This document shows, in pieces, positions 1-8,320 of a stretch of 61,767 bases of DNA (positions within the stretch are counted from its first letter, which is position 1; every line of letters starts with the position of its first letter). The notes under the pieces are model-generated. The model had not been told where the DNA came from. It made no database searches and worked only from the letters and a program-made list of their open reading frames with translations. This DNA is from an uncultured Sphingomonadales bacterium (lineage in GTDB: Bacteria; Pseudomonadota; Alphaproteobacteria; Sphingomonadales; Sphingomonadaceae). Both the position numbers and the translations under genes were made by a program. Where the stretch lies: assembly GCA_937898525.1 (NCBI GenBank), contig CALCBC010000062.1:1-61767 (forward strand). The letters are read 5' to 3'.

Positions 1-693
1 CAGCCCGGCGGTGCGGCACAGCAGGCCGATGCCCTTGAGCGCGGCGAGGGGCCAGCCGAGGTCGAGCAGGATCGCGGGGATCGGGCCGTTGACGTTGATC
101 GGTAGCGTGCGGCCGATCGCGCCGGGGAGCGCGTCGCGGATCGCGTAGAGCATCGCCACGTGCGGGCCGCCCACACCGCGCTCGCGGGCGAGCTGGAGCA
201 GCAGGTTGGCGCGCGGGTCGCCTTCGGAGTGCTGCGGGTGGCCGAAGCCGGGGATCGGCTTCTTGTCGGCGCGCAGGCGGGCGATGCCGCGCCTGGCGGC
301 GTCCTCGGCGGTGCCGCCGTCGCCCTGCCAGTCGGCGACGCACTCGGCGTAGAACTTCCCTGCGACCTCGGCGCTGCCGAGCACCACGCTGCCGCAGCCG
401 AGCAGCCCGGCCGCGACCGCGCCCTGCAGCGCCTCGGGGGCGGCGGCATAGGTCATCCGCGCGGCGACCACGCTCGGCACGAGGCCGTGCTCGGCGAGTG
501 CGCAGAGGATCGCGTTGGCGAAGAACGCCTGGTCCTCGTTGGGCTCCTTGCCGGTGACGAGGAACCAGAAGTAGCTGGTGAAATCCATCTTGCCGATGAT
601 CTCGCCGACGAGATCCTTGCCGCGCACGGTGATGCTGTCGGCGTCCGAGGTGCAGATGGCGGAATAGGGCGCGTCCTGCTTGCCGATGCGCAT
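1..693 (-). CDS. Citryl-CoA lyase-like citrate synthase family enzyme (3' part missing)
   Basis: About 231 codons of a leftward gene cut by the window edge. The translation starts MRIGKQDAPYSAICTSDAD and contains the citrate-synthase-type histidine/aspartate block PGFGHPQHSEGDPRA near residues 147-160. Proteins of this subfamily are usually annotated as citryl-CoA lyase or a short citrate synthase homologue; they make or break a C-C bond next to a CoA thioester. A strong ribosome site (AGGAGG, 7 nt before ATG) supports the start. It is divergent from a CoA transferase gene, so a joint role in a CoA-thioester pathway is plausible but inferred. Exact substrate unknown. Confidence 0.75.
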   Translation of the reverse strand, partial: MRIGKQDAPYSAICTSDADSITVRGKDLVGEIIGKMDFTSYFWFLVTGKEPNEDQAFFANAILCALAEHGLVPSVVAARMTYAAAPEALQGAVAAGLLGCGSVVLGSAEVAGKFYAECVADWQGDGGTAEDAARRGIARLRADKKPIPGFGHPQHSEGDPRANLLLQLARERGVGGPHVAMLYAIRDALPGAIGRTLPINVNGPIPAILLDLGWPLAALKGIGLLCRTAGL

Positions 694-748
694 GTGGGGC
701 CTCCTTCTCGGTGGTGCTTTGGACCGTGTCAGGCAGGGTTGTCCAAAT

Positions 749-897
749 TTTTTCACGCGAAGACGCGAAGGCGCGAAGAGGCCCTGCGGCTAAGCCGCCC
801 TCAACCTGAAACTTCACCGCGCGCTGACACGCCTGACGTTCAGGGCGGCTTCGCCGCGGCACGAATCCTTCGTGTCTTCGCGTCTTCACGTGAAACC
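749..897. repeat. Nested inverted-repeat element, about 150 bp (class A, copy 1)
   Basis: Lies in the divergent gap between the citryl-CoA lyase-like gene and the CoA transferase gene. Outer arms of about 30 nt (from TTTCACGCGAAGACGCGAAG at 751 and ending CGTCTTCACGTGAAA at 895) are imperfect inverted copies; an inner hairpin pairs AAGCCGCCCT near 792 with AGGGCGGCTT near 842. The same layout recurs at 43491-43656. Such non-coding palindromic units are common in sphingomonad genomes; no transposase is present here. It occupies much of the 289-nt intergenic space. Confidence 0.75.
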
Positions 898-982
898 CTG
901 CGACGCTTCAATCTTCTCCAGCATCTCGACTTCGCGCCGGTCGAACGGCAAGGGGAGCGAAAGACGGGATCGAGGGAGACCA

Positions 983-2107
983 ATGGCCAAACCGCTCAAA
1001 GGCGTTCGCGTCCTCGACATGGGCACTTTCATCACCGGCCCCGCCGCCGGGGTGCTGCTGGCGGATCTCGGCGCCGAGGTGATCAAGGTCGAGATGCCGG
1101 GCACCGGCGACCCGTTCCGCGCCTTCAAGGGCGACCTCTATTCGCCGCATTACCAGACCTACAACCGCAACAAGAAGTCGATCGAGCTCAACACCAAGGA
1201 GCCCGAAGACCTGGCCGCGTTCGACGCGCTGGTGAACGATGCCGACGTGTTCATCCAGAACTTCCGCCCCGGCGTCGCCGAGCGGCTCGGCGTCGGCCCC
1301 GAGCGGTTGCGCGCGCTCAACCCGCGGCTGATCTATTGCGGCATTTCCGGCTTCGGCAACGACGGCCCGTGGAAGGACCGGCCAGCGTTCGACACCGTCA
1401 GCCAGGCGGTGACCGGGTTCCTGCGGCTGCTGGTCAACCCGGCCAACCCGCGCGTGGTCGGCCCGGCGATCGGCGACGCGGTGACCGGGTTCTACGCCGC
1501 GTTCGGCGTGCTCGCCGCGCTCTACGAGCGCGAGAAGACCGGCAAGGGCCGGCTGGTCGAGACCTCGATGTTCGAGGCGATGAGCCACTTCAACATGGAC
1601 GACTTCACGCACTACCTGTCCGAGGGCGAGATCATGGGCCCGTGGTCGCGCCCGCACGTCAGCCAGAGCTACGTGTTCCAGTGCGCCGACGGCGGGTGGA
1701 TTGCCCTCCACATGTCGAGCCCCCCGAAGTTCTGGGAGAACCTCGCCGAGGCGGTCGGCCAGCCCGACATGCTGCAACGGCCCGAGTTCGAGAGCCGTCC
1801 GGCGCGGATCGCCAATTACGAGAAGGTGGTCGAGTTCCTCGCCCCGATCTTCGCCACGCAGCCGCGCGCCTACTGGGAGGAGCGGCTCGCCGCGCTCGAG
1901 GTGCCGCACTCGCCGGTCTATACCTCGAAGGAAGTGGTCGAAGGCGAGCTCGCCGCGCACCACAGGCTGGTGATCGAGGGCGAGGGTGCCCGGGGCCGGT
2001 TCCGCACGATCCGCTTCCCGGTGCGCTTCGACGGCGAGGTCGAGGATGCGGTTGTGCCGCCGCCGGAACTGGGAGACGCCAACGAGGCGGTGCTGGGCCG
2101 GAAGTAG
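983..2107 (+). CDS. CaiB/BaiF (family III) CoA-transferase
   Basis: 374 residues, normal length for family III CoA transferases, which move CoA between organic acids in the cytoplasm. The N-terminal block MAKPLKGVRVLDMGTFITGP and the LGAEVIKVE stretch are typical. Asp165 in the IGDAVTG segment matches the catalytic aspartate that forms the acyl-enzyme anhydride in this family. ATG at 983 was chosen because homology begins there and GGGAG lies 6 nt upstream; the open frame extends upstream into the repeat but that part looks non-coding. Head of a rightward group with VOC and MetE-like genes. Acyl donor and acceptor cannot be told from sequence. Confidence 0.9.
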   Translation: MAKPLKGVRVLDMGTFITGPAAGVLLADLGAEVIKVEMPGTGDPFRAFKGDLYSPHYQTYNRNKKSIELNTKEPEDLAAFDALVNDADVFIQNFRPGVAERLGVGPERLRALNPRLIYCGISGFGNDGPWKDRPAFDTVSQAVTGFLRLLVNPANPRVVGPAIGDAVTGFYAAFGVLAALYEREKTGKGRLVETSMFEAMSHFNMDDFTHYLSEGEIMGPWSRPHVSQSYVFQCADGGWIALHMSSPPKFWENLAEAVGQPDMLQRPEFESRPARIANYEKVVEFLAPIFATQPRAYWEERLAALEVPHSPVYTSKEVVEGELAAHHRLVIEGEGARGRFRTIRFPVRFDGEVEDAVVPPPELGDANEAVLGRK

Positions 2108-2125
2108 CGCTACCTGCGCTCTTCC

Positions 2126-2267
2126 GTCATCCTGAACTCGTTTCAGGACCCATCGCACGGCACGCCTGTAGCACGCAGGTCGAGCGCAGCCTTGCGGCCA
2201 TGCTGCGCATAAGCCGAGGGCTCCGCTCATGGGGGAGATATGGGTCCTGAAACGAGTTCAGGATGAC
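2126..2267. repeat. Perfect 27-bp inverted repeat flanking an 88-nt core (class B)
   Basis: The arms at 2126-2152 and 2241-2267 are exact reverse complements (left arm begins GTCATCCTGAACTCG, right arm ends GAGTTCAGGATGAC). The core contains no believable gene. The element starts 18 nt after the CoA transferase stop and ends well before the VOC gene, so it could act as a transcript-processing hairpin or terminator within the gene group. Sequences with this arm are widespread in sphingomonads (general knowledge, not checked here). Confidence 0.85.
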
Positions 2268-2401
2268 GATTAAGGGCGAGACGCGGATGGTTCGCTACCG
2301 CGCAACGGGCTTGGGCGAATGAATTGCGCGTCCGCAAAGCTTTGTTAGACTGGTCAACGATCTTGCGGCCGGACGGGAGAGTCGGCCGCGTCGGGAGAAG
2401 C

Positions 2402-2947
2402 ATGATGTCGAAACTGCCGAGCCGTCTGCACCATACCGCCTACGTGACCAAGGACCTCGAGGCCACGCGCCACTTCTACGAGGACATCCTCGGCATTCCG
2501 CTTGCCGCGACCTGGTGCGAGACCGATTTCTTGTTCGGCAAGGACCGCACCTACTGCCACTGCTTCTTCGAGCTCGGCGACAAGTCGTGTCTCGCGTTCT
2601 TCCAGTTCGCCGATCCCGAGGACCAGGCGCTGTTCGATCCACCGCTGCCGCCTTCGCCGTTCCGGCACATCGCGCTCAACGTCGACCAGGAAACCCAGGC
2701 CGAGCTCGAACGGCGCATCCAGGAGGCCGGGATCCAGCCGCCGAAGACCTACACGCTCGAGCACGGCTATTGCCGCTCGGTCTACGTCGAGGATCCGAAC
2801 GGGATGGTCGTCGAGTTCACCTGCGACGACCCGCGCGCCGCCGCCGGCGAAGAGGAACGCCGCCGCAACGCCCACGCCGAGCTCAGGCGCTGGCTGGCGG
2901 GCGACCACACCACGAACAACCAGTTCCGCCACGCCGAAGCGGCCTGA
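2402..2947 (+). CDS. VOC-superfamily metalloenzyme (glyoxalase/dioxygenase-like)
   Basis: 181 residues with one vicinal-oxygen-chelate module. Likely metal ligands are His11 (LHHTAYVTKDLEATRHFY), His89 (PFRHIALNVD) and Glu138 (NGMVVEFTCDD), the arrangement of glyoxalase I and type I extradiol dioxygenase relatives. Two adjacent ATG codons (2402, 2405) follow GGGAGAAG, so the start is uncertain by one codon. A charged C-terminal tail of about 40 residues (rich in E and R) follows the domain. It sits between a CoA transferase and two MetE-like methyltransferases; a role on a thiol- or CoA-linked intermediate is inference. Confidence 0.85.
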   Translation: MMSKLPSRLHHTAYVTKDLEATRHFYEDILGIPLAATWCETDFLFGKDRTYCHCFFELGDKSCLAFFQFADPEDQALFDPPLPPSPFRHIALNVDQETQAELERRIQEAGIQPPKTYTLEHGYCRSVYVEDPNGMVVEFTCDDPRAAAGEEERRRNAHAELRRWLAGDHTTNNQFRHAEAA

Positions 2948-2990
2948 GTTTCGTCTGCCCCGCAACAGCGGGAAACCCGTGGAGGTTGAC

Positions 2991-3058
2991 CGCGCAGAGG
3001 CCGCAGAGATCGCGGAGATAGAGCGTGTCTTCACTGCGATTTCTGCGGCCTCTGCGCG
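2991..3058. repeat. Inverted repeat with 23-bp arms (class C)
   Basis: Arms at 2991-3013 (CGCGCAGAGGCCGCAGAG start) and 3036-3058 (ends GCGGCCTCTGCGCG) match at 22 of 23 positions around a 22-nt loop. A further repeat-like fragment (CCCGCTTCGCGGGGATGAAATGAC) runs from about 3081 to 3104 and covers an upstream ATG at 3101, which is one reason the next gene is started at 3125. The hairpin sits between the VOC gene and the first MetE-like gene. Confidence 0.75.
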
Positions 3059-3124
3059 AAATCGATACCGGCGATCGCATGCCCGCTTCGCGGGGATGAA
3101 ATGACGATACGAGAGGATACCCGA

Positions 3125-4153
3125 ATGCTGCTCCCCACCTCGCTGGTCGGTTCCTACGCCCAGCCCGAATGGCTGATCGACCGCGCGAAGCTGGCCGGGC
3201 GGTTCCCGCCGCGCACGCGGGCTAAAGAGCTGTGGCGGATTCCCGAGGACATGATCGAGGAGGCGTGGGACGACGCGACGATCATGGCGATCGCCGAGCA
3301 GGAGCGCGCCGGACTCGACATCATCACCGACGGCGAGATGCGCCGCGAATCCTATTCGAATCGCTTCGCGACCGCGCTCGACGGGGTCGACATGGACAAT
3401 CACGGTACCGCGCTCGACCGCAGCGGCGAGCCGGTACCCGTGCCGCGCGTGGTCGGCCCGATCAGCCGCCGCCACCCGGTGCAGGTGCGCGACGTGCAGT
3501 TCCTGCGCGAGCACGCTTCGCCCGACAAGCAGATCAAGATCACCGTGCCCGGCCCGTTCACGATGAGCCAGCAGGCGCAGGACGACTACTACAACGACCC
3601 CGAGGCGCTCGCGGTCGCCTATGCCGCTGCGGTCAACGAGGAGATTCGGGACCTGTTCGCCGCCGGCGCCGACGTGGTCCAGCTCGACGAGCCCTACATG
3701 CAGGCGCGGCCCGACAAGGCGCGCGACTACGGACTCAAGGCGCTTGAGCGCGCGCTCGAGGGGATCGAGGGAACCACCGCGCTGCACATCTGCTTCGGCT
3801 ACGCGCACCTGATCCACGAGCGCCCCGAGGGCTACTCGTTCCTGCCCGAGCTCGGCAGCAGCGAGGTCAAGCAGATCTCGATCGAGACCGCGCAGTCGAA
3901 CCTCGACACCTCGGTGCTCGAGACGCTACCCGGCAAGACGATCATCCTCGGCGTGCTCGACCTGTCGACGCACGAGGTGGAGACGCCCGAGACTGTCGCC
4001 GCGCGCATCCGCCGCGCGCTGCCGCACGTCCCGGCCGAGAAGATCATCGTCGCCCCCGACTGCGGGCTCAAGTACCTCCCACGCGAGGTTGCGTTCGGCA
4101 AGATGAAGGCGATGGCGGACGGTGCCGCGATCGTGCGCGCTGAGCTCGCATGA
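3125..4153 (+). CDS. MetE C-terminal-domain-like methyltransferase, paralogue 1
   Basis: 342 residues, equal to the C-terminal barrel of cobalamin-independent methionine synthase without the N-terminal half. The zinc ligands of MetE appear conserved: His221 and Cys223 (LHICFGY), Glu254 (ISIETAQ) and Cys313 (APDCGLK). Stand-alone proteins of this kind include methyltransferases and epoxyalkane:coenzyme M transferases, all activating a thiol with zinc. The start at 3125 has GAGAGG 8 nt upstream and avoids the repeat that spans an in-frame ATG at 3101. It overlaps the next gene by 4 nt, implying translational coupling. Thiol acceptor and alkyl donor are unknown. Confidence 0.85.
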   Translation: MLLPTSLVGSYAQPEWLIDRAKLAGRFPPRTRAKELWRIPEDMIEEAWDDATIMAIAEQERAGLDIITDGEMRRESYSNRFATALDGVDMDNHGTALDRSGEPVPVPRVVGPISRRHPVQVRDVQFLREHASPDKQIKITVPGPFTMSQQAQDDYYNDPEALAVAYAAAVNEEIRDLFAAGADVVQLDEPYMQARPDKARDYGLKALERALEGIEGTTALHICFGYAHLIHERPEGYSFLPELGSSEVKQISIETAQSNLDTSVLETLPGKTIILGVLDLSTHEVETPETVAARIRRALPHVPAEKIIVAPDCGLKYLPREVAFGKMKAMADGAAIVRAELA

Positions 4154-5271
4154 GCGGCTTCCGTACCACCCACACGGGGAGCCTGCCGCGCCCCGACGAC
4201 CTGCTCGCGCTGATGTTCGCCCGCGAGGGCGGCGAGGCGGTCGACGAGGGCGCACTCGACGAGACGATCGAGCGTGCGACGGCTTACGTGATCGAGCGCC
4301 AGAAACGGGCCGGGATCAGCGTCATCGGCGATGGCGAGATGTCGAAGCCCAGCTACGCGACCTACATCAAGCACCGGCTGTCGGGCTTCGGCGGCGAGGC
4401 CGGGCAGTACGAGTTTGCCGACCTCGAGCAGTTCCCCGGCGCCAAGGCGCGGGTATTCGGCGACGCCGGCCGTGCACGCCGCAAGGCGCCGGCGTGCACT
4501 GCGCCGATCGAGGTCATCGACATGGACGCCCCGCGCGAGGACGCCGAGCGCCTCAAGCGCCTGGCGGGCGGGCACGAGACCTTCATGAGCGCGGCTTCGC
4601 CCGGGGTGACCGCGCTGTTCTTTCCCAACCAGTACTACGCCAGCGACGAAGAGTATGTCTTCGCACTCGCCGAGGGGCTGCGCCACGAGTACGAGACGAT
4701 CGCCGAGGCCGGCATCACCCTGCAGGTCGACTGCCCCGACCTCGCGATGGGTCGGCACGTGCAGTTCACGCACCTCTCGACCGAGGAGTTTCGCAAGCGC
4801 ATCGGCATGAACGTCGCCGCGCTCAACCACGCGCTCCGCAACATCCCGCCCGAACGGCTGAGAATGCATTTGTGCTGGGGCAACTACCCGGGGCCGCACA
4901 CCTGCGACGTCGACCTGGCCGACATCGCTGACATCGTCTGGAGCGCCAGGCCGCAGACCGTGCTGCTCGAAGGCGCCAACCCGCGTCACGCGCACGAGTT
5001 CGCCTATTTCGAGCAGCACCAGCTGCCCGAGGGCAAGATCCTCTGCCCGGGCATGATCGAGCCACAGAATCCCTATGTCGAGCACCCCGAACTGATCGCC
5101 CAGCGCATCGGCCGCTACGCCGACCTGCTCGGCAGGGAGCGCGTCATGGCCGGGGTCGATTGCGGCTTCTCGGTCCACGCCGGCAGCGGCAACCTCGATC
5201 CCGAGGTCGTCTGGGCCAAGCTTGCGGCGCTCGCCGAGGGGGCGGAGATCGCCTCCAGGCGCTACTGGTAA
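4150..5271 (+). CDS. MetE C-terminal-domain-like methyltransferase, paralogue 2
   Basis: 373 residues, starting MSGFRTTHTGSLPRP, the usual opening of MetE-barrel proteins. Candidate zinc ligands are His240 and Cys242 (MHLCWGN), Glu274 (LLEGANP) and Cys338 (GVDCGFS). It shares only distant similarity with its upstream partner, so the pair is not a recent duplication. The ATGA overlap with that partner suggests equimolar expression and perhaps a heteromer. Because no N-terminal MetE domain or folate-binding half is present, ordinary methionine synthesis is unlikely to be its main role; alkyl transfer to or from a thiol in the CoA-linked module is the better inference. Confidence 0.85.
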   Translation: MSGFRTTHTGSLPRPDDLLALMFAREGGEAVDEGALDETIERATAYVIERQKRAGISVIGDGEMSKPSYATYIKHRLSGFGGEAGQYEFADLEQFPGAKARVFGDAGRARRKAPACTAPIEVIDMDAPREDAERLKRLAGGHETFMSAASPGVTALFFPNQYYASDEEYVFALAEGLRHEYETIAEAGITLQVDCPDLAMGRHVQFTHLSTEEFRKRIGMNVAALNHALRNIPPERLRMHLCWGNYPGPHTCDVDLADIADIVWSARPQTVLLEGANPRHAHEFAYFEQHQLPEGKILCPGMIEPQNPYVEHPELIAQRIGRYADLLGRERVMAGVDCGFSVHAGSGNLDPEVVWAKLAALAEGAEIASRRYW

Positions 5272-5304
5272 GAGCGCGCACCGCCCGCTAGTCCTCCCCC
5301 GGCT

Positions 5305-5389
5305 GCGGGTGTGGCGGAATGGTAGACGCCGGGGACTTAAAATCCCCTGGGCCTTGCCCGTGCCGGTTCGAGTCCGGCCACCCGCACCA
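5305..5389 (+). tRNA. tRNA-Leu (anticodon TAA)
   Basis: 85 nt including encoded CCA. The acceptor arm GCGGGTG (5305-5311) pairs with CACCCGC (5379-5385), the anticodon stem GGGGA/TCCCC frames the loop CTTAAAA with TAA at 5338-5340, a long variable arm GGGCCTTGCCCG marks it as a class II tRNA, and the T-loop TTCGAGTC is present. It reads codon UUA (and UUG by wobble), rare in this GC-rich DNA. It marks the right edge of the metabolic module at the left end of the window. Confidence 0.97.
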
Positions 5390-5520
5390 TTCCCGCCGCC
5401 CTGCGGGAAAATGCATAGGGCGCTTCAAGGAGATCGTTTGCCGCTGCGGGTCTAGGGCGGAGTCTGCTTCGGCGTGGTTACCGACCTCGCCATCATGCCG
5501 ATTAGGCCCATGGAAACCAG

Positions 5521-6225
5521 ATGAACGCACATCAGACACAGTGCCGCGAACCGGCCGATCAGTCTCCGGGTGCCGGTTCGCAGGGCGTTGGGAACACGAT
5601 GCAAACGTTGCGCCACGACGAACAGCCGAACGAGCTGCGCGCGAGCGAAAGCGGTGAGGAGCTGCGCAGTGCGCCGCGTTTCACGCTGTTGATCCGCGCG
5701 GCCAAGCTGGTCGGCCCGAGCGGAGAGTTCCTGTGCGTGATCCGCGACGCCTCGGAGACCGGCGTCAGCGTGCGCCTGTTCCACCCGCTGCCGCCCGGCG
5801 ACGACCTGATGCTCGAGATGCCGAGCGGGGACCGCCATCCGCTCGAACGCGTGTGGGAGGAGGATGGCAAGGCCGGCTTCCGCTTCCGCCAGCGAGTCCC
5901 CCTCGGACGCATCGTCGAGGATCGCAGCGCCTACGCCAAGCGCCCGGTGCGCGTCCGGCTCGAGGTTCCCTGCACCCTGATGCTCGGCAACGGCCGCGTG
6001 CGCGCGACGATCGGGAACCTCTCGCAGCACGGCGCGCTGGTCCGCACCAGCGAGCACCTGTCGCTGGTCCAGCGCGTGCGCATCGAAGCCGACGGGCTGC
6101 CCGAGATCGCGGCCCGGGTCCGCTGGCGGCGCGACGACCGCTACGGCCTCAGCTTCGAGGACACGCTGCAGTTCGGCCAGCTTGCCGCGCTCGCGTTCGA
6201 CCTGCAGCGCGAGGCCGCATCGTAG
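5521..6225 (+). CDS. Tandem PilZ-domain protein (c-di-GMP receptor)
   Basis: 234 residues with two PilZ domains. Each carries the RxxxR plus (D/N)xSxxG c-di-GMP-binding signature: first near residues 49-60 and DASETG at 76-81, second near 141-147 and NLSQHG at 166-171. Both sites look intact, so the protein probably binds c-di-GMP in the cytoplasm and passes the signal to motility, adhesion or envelope polymer machinery. The start could instead be ATG 5599 (208 residues), which has GGGAAC upstream; the first 26 residues are not conserved-looking. The neighbouring operon is glycan-type, so control of a surface polymer is possible but unproven. Confidence 0.85.
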   Translation: MNAHQTQCREPADQSPGAGSQGVGNTMQTLRHDEQPNELRASESGEELRSAPRFTLLIRAAKLVGPSGEFLCVIRDASETGVSVRLFHPLPPGDDLMLEMPSGDRHPLERVWEEDGKAGFRFRQRVPLGRIVEDRSAYAKRPVRVRLEVPCTLMLGNGRVRATIGNLSQHGALVRTSEHLSLVQRVRIEADGLPEIAARVRWRRDDRYGLSFEDTLQFGQLAALAFDLQREAAS

Positions 6226-6302
6226 CGAACCGCCGGTGTTAAGCGTTCCATAACCAATTTCCTTCACTCCCGGCAAAGACGAGGAGCGGGGGAAATTCGA
6301 GC

Positions 6303-7895
6303 GTGACGAACAGTTCTGGACGCGGCGAACTCACCGTCGACGTAGCGATCATCGGCGCCGGCCCGGCGGGGCTCACAGCCGGGTACCTGCTGACCAGGGC
6401 CGGCAAGACCGTCGCGATCATCGAGAAGGACCCGACCTACGTCGGCGGGATCAGCCGTACGGTCGAGCATGGGGGCTACCGCTTCGACATCGGTGGGCAT
6501 CGGTTCTTCTCGAAGAGCCAGCAGGTCGTCGACCTGTGGAACGAGATTCTGCCCGACGACTTCATCCAGCGCCCGCGGATGAGCCGCATCTACTACGAGG
6601 GCAAGTTCTACTCCTACCCGCTGCGCGCATTCGAGGCGCTGCGCAATCTCGGCCTGCTGCGCTCGACTGCGTGCATGGCGAGCTACCTGTGGGCAAAGCT
6701 GTTCCCGATCCGCGACGTGAGGAGCTTCGAGGACTGGACCAGCAACCAGTTCGGCAAGAAGCTCTATTCGATCTTCTTCAAGACCTACACCGAGAAGGTG
6801 TGGGGCATGCCCTGCAACGAGATGAGTGCGGACTGGGCGGCGCAGCGGATCAAGGGCCTCAGCCTGTGGGGCGCAGTGACCGACGGGCTCAAGCGCTCGC
6901 TCGGGCTCAACAAGCGGCCCAACGACGGCCAGGCGGTCAAGACCCTGCTCGAGACCTTCCGCTACCCGCGCCTCGGGCCAGGGATGATGTGGGAAGCGGC
7001 GCGTGACCGGATCGTCGAGCGCGGCGGCCAGGTGGTCATGGGCCACGCGCTCAAGCAGCTGGCGAGCGACGGCGCGGGCGGCTGGCGGCTCACCGCGAGC
7101 GGCCCCGACGGCGACCTGGTGATCCGAGCCGGCCACGCGATCAGTTCGGCGCCGATGCGCGAACTCGCCGCGCGGCTGCATCCGCTGCCGGAGAGCACGA
7201 TCGAGGCGAGCCAGCTCAAGTACCGTGACTTCCTCACCGTCGCGCTGATGATCCGCTCGGACGACCTGTTCCCCGACAACTGGATCTATATCCACGACAG
7301 CAAGGTGAAGGTCGGCCGGGTGCAGAACTTCCGCTCGTGGTCGCCCGAGATGGTGCCCGATCCCGAAGTCGCCTGCGTCGGACTCGAGTACTTCTGCTTC
7401 GAAGGCGACGGCCTGTGGTCGATGGCCGACGAAGACCTCGTCGAGCTGGCCAAGAAGGAAATGGCGATCCTCGGGCTGGTCTCGCCCGACAAGGTCATCG
7501 GCGGTGCCGTGGTCCGCCAGGAGAAGGCCTACCCGGTCTACGACGAGACCTACGCCGCGAACGTCCAGGCGATGCGCAGCGAGCTCGAGGCGCGGCATCC
7601 GACGCTGCACCTCGTCGGCCGCAACGGCATGCACCGCTACAACAACCAGGACCACGCGATGATGACCGCCATGCTGACGGTCGAGAACATCCTCGCCGGC
7701 GAGCGGATCTACGACACCTGGTGCGTCAACGAGGATGCCGAGTACCACGAGACCGGCGACGAGGGCGAACGCAAGTCGCTGGTCGAGCGGGGCGCCCCGG
7801 CCAAAGCCCCGGTGACCGCCGACCAGGCGGCGGCGCTGGCCTCGGTGCGCGAAGTGCCGCAGCGCGTCGCGGCGCGCGGGCGCAAGGCCGCGTGA
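6303..7895 (+). CDS. FAD-dependent oxidoreductase resembling UDP-galactopyranose mutase
   Basis: 530 residues, GTG start with GGGGGA upstream. The Rossmann FAD motif GAGPAG is at residues 18-23, followed by a second flavin-contact segment (GISRTVEHGGYRFDIGGHRFF) that is split here by residues typical of UDP-galactopyranose mutase and protoporphyrinogen oxidase-like proteins. It is about 140 residues longer than classical Glf and ends in an Ala/Arg-rich tail. First gene of an operon with GtrA and a GT-C-like membrane protein, so it probably makes or rearranges a sugar nucleotide or polyprenyl-sugar for that system (inference). It should not be called glf without assay. Confidence 0.8.
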   Translation: MTNSSGRGELTVDVAIIGAGPAGLTAGYLLTRAGKTVAIIEKDPTYVGGISRTVEHGGYRFDIGGHRFFSKSQQVVDLWNEILPDDFIQRPRMSRIYYEGKFYSYPLRAFEALRNLGLLRSTACMASYLWAKLFPIRDVRSFEDWTSNQFGKKLYSIFFKTYTEKVWGMPCNEMSADWAAQRIKGLSLWGAVTDGLKRSLGLNKRPNDGQAVKTLLETFRYPRLGPGMMWEAARDRIVERGGQVVMGHALKQLASDGAGGWRLTASGPDGDLVIRAGHAISSAPMRELAARLHPLPESTIEASQLKYRDFLTVALMIRSDDLFPDNWIYIHDSKVKVGRVQNFRSWSPEMVPDPEVACVGLEYFCFEGDGLWSMADEDLVELAKKEMAILGLVSPDKVIGGAVVRQEKAYPVYDETYAANVQAMRSELEARHPTLHLVGRNGMHRYNNQDHAMMTAMLTVENILAGERIYDTWCVNEDAEYHETGDEGERKSLVERGAPAKAPVTADQAAALASVREVPQRVAARGRKAA

Positions 7896-7903
7896 GGCAT
7901 CCG

Positions 7904-8320
7904 ATGGCCGCCCTGCTCGCCCGCCTCGGCGACGTGCGGCTGGTGCGTTACCTGCTCGCCAGCGTGGGCGCGCTCGCGGTCGACGTCGGCTGCTTCCTCG
8001 CGCTGCTGGCGGCCGGGGTGTGGCCAGCCAGCGCCTCGGCGATCGGCTATGCGCTCGGGATCGTCGCGCACTGGCTGATGTCGAGCCGCGCGGTCTTCGC
8101 CGACTCGGTCGCCGAGCGCGGTTTCGCCCGCACGCGACAGAAGGCGCTGTTCGTGGTCTCGGCGCTGGTCGGGCTGGCGTTGACCTCGGGAATCGTCTGG
8201 ACCGGCGACCTCGCCGGGTTCGATCCGCGCGCGGCGAAGGTCGTGGCGATCGCGGTCAGCTTTGCCGCCACCTGGCTGTTGCGCAGCCGGATCGTGTTCC
8301 GGCGCAGCTTCGCGGCATGA
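7904..8320 (+). CDS. GtrA-family small membrane protein
   Basis: 138 residues with four hydrophobic segments (around residues 13-33, 35-57, 75-97 and 100-125) and the GtrA layout of short loops plus basic residues at the end. GtrA proteins are thought to move undecaprenyl-phosphate-linked sugars across the inner membrane. ATG 7904 with GAGG 6 nt upstream is preferred; an in-frame GTG at 7892 overlapping the previous stop is possible. The 3' end overlaps the next gene by 4 nt (ATGA). Confidence 0.88.
   Translation: MAALLARLGDVRLVRYLLASVGALAVDVGCFLALLAAGVWPASASAIGYALGIVAHWLMSSRAVFADSVAERGFARTRQKALFVVSALVGLALTSGIVWTGDLAGFDPRAAKVVAIAVSFAATWLLRSRIVFRRSFAA

Noticed and set aside
160..2250. Long rightward open frame across the citryl-CoA lyase and CoA transferase genes
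   Set aside because: It runs antisense to one recognised gene and out of frame with another; composition (Arg/Gly-rich) is typical of shadow frames in GC-rich DNA.
3101..3125. Upstream ATG 3101 for the first MetE-like gene
   Set aside because: It lies inside a repeat fragment and lacks a good ribosome site; ATG 3125 has GAGAGG at proper spacing.
1..5389. Genomic island inserted at tRNA-Leu
   Set aside because: No integrase, no direct repeat of the tRNA end, and base composition appears like the rest; only the metabolic oddity and repeats point that way.
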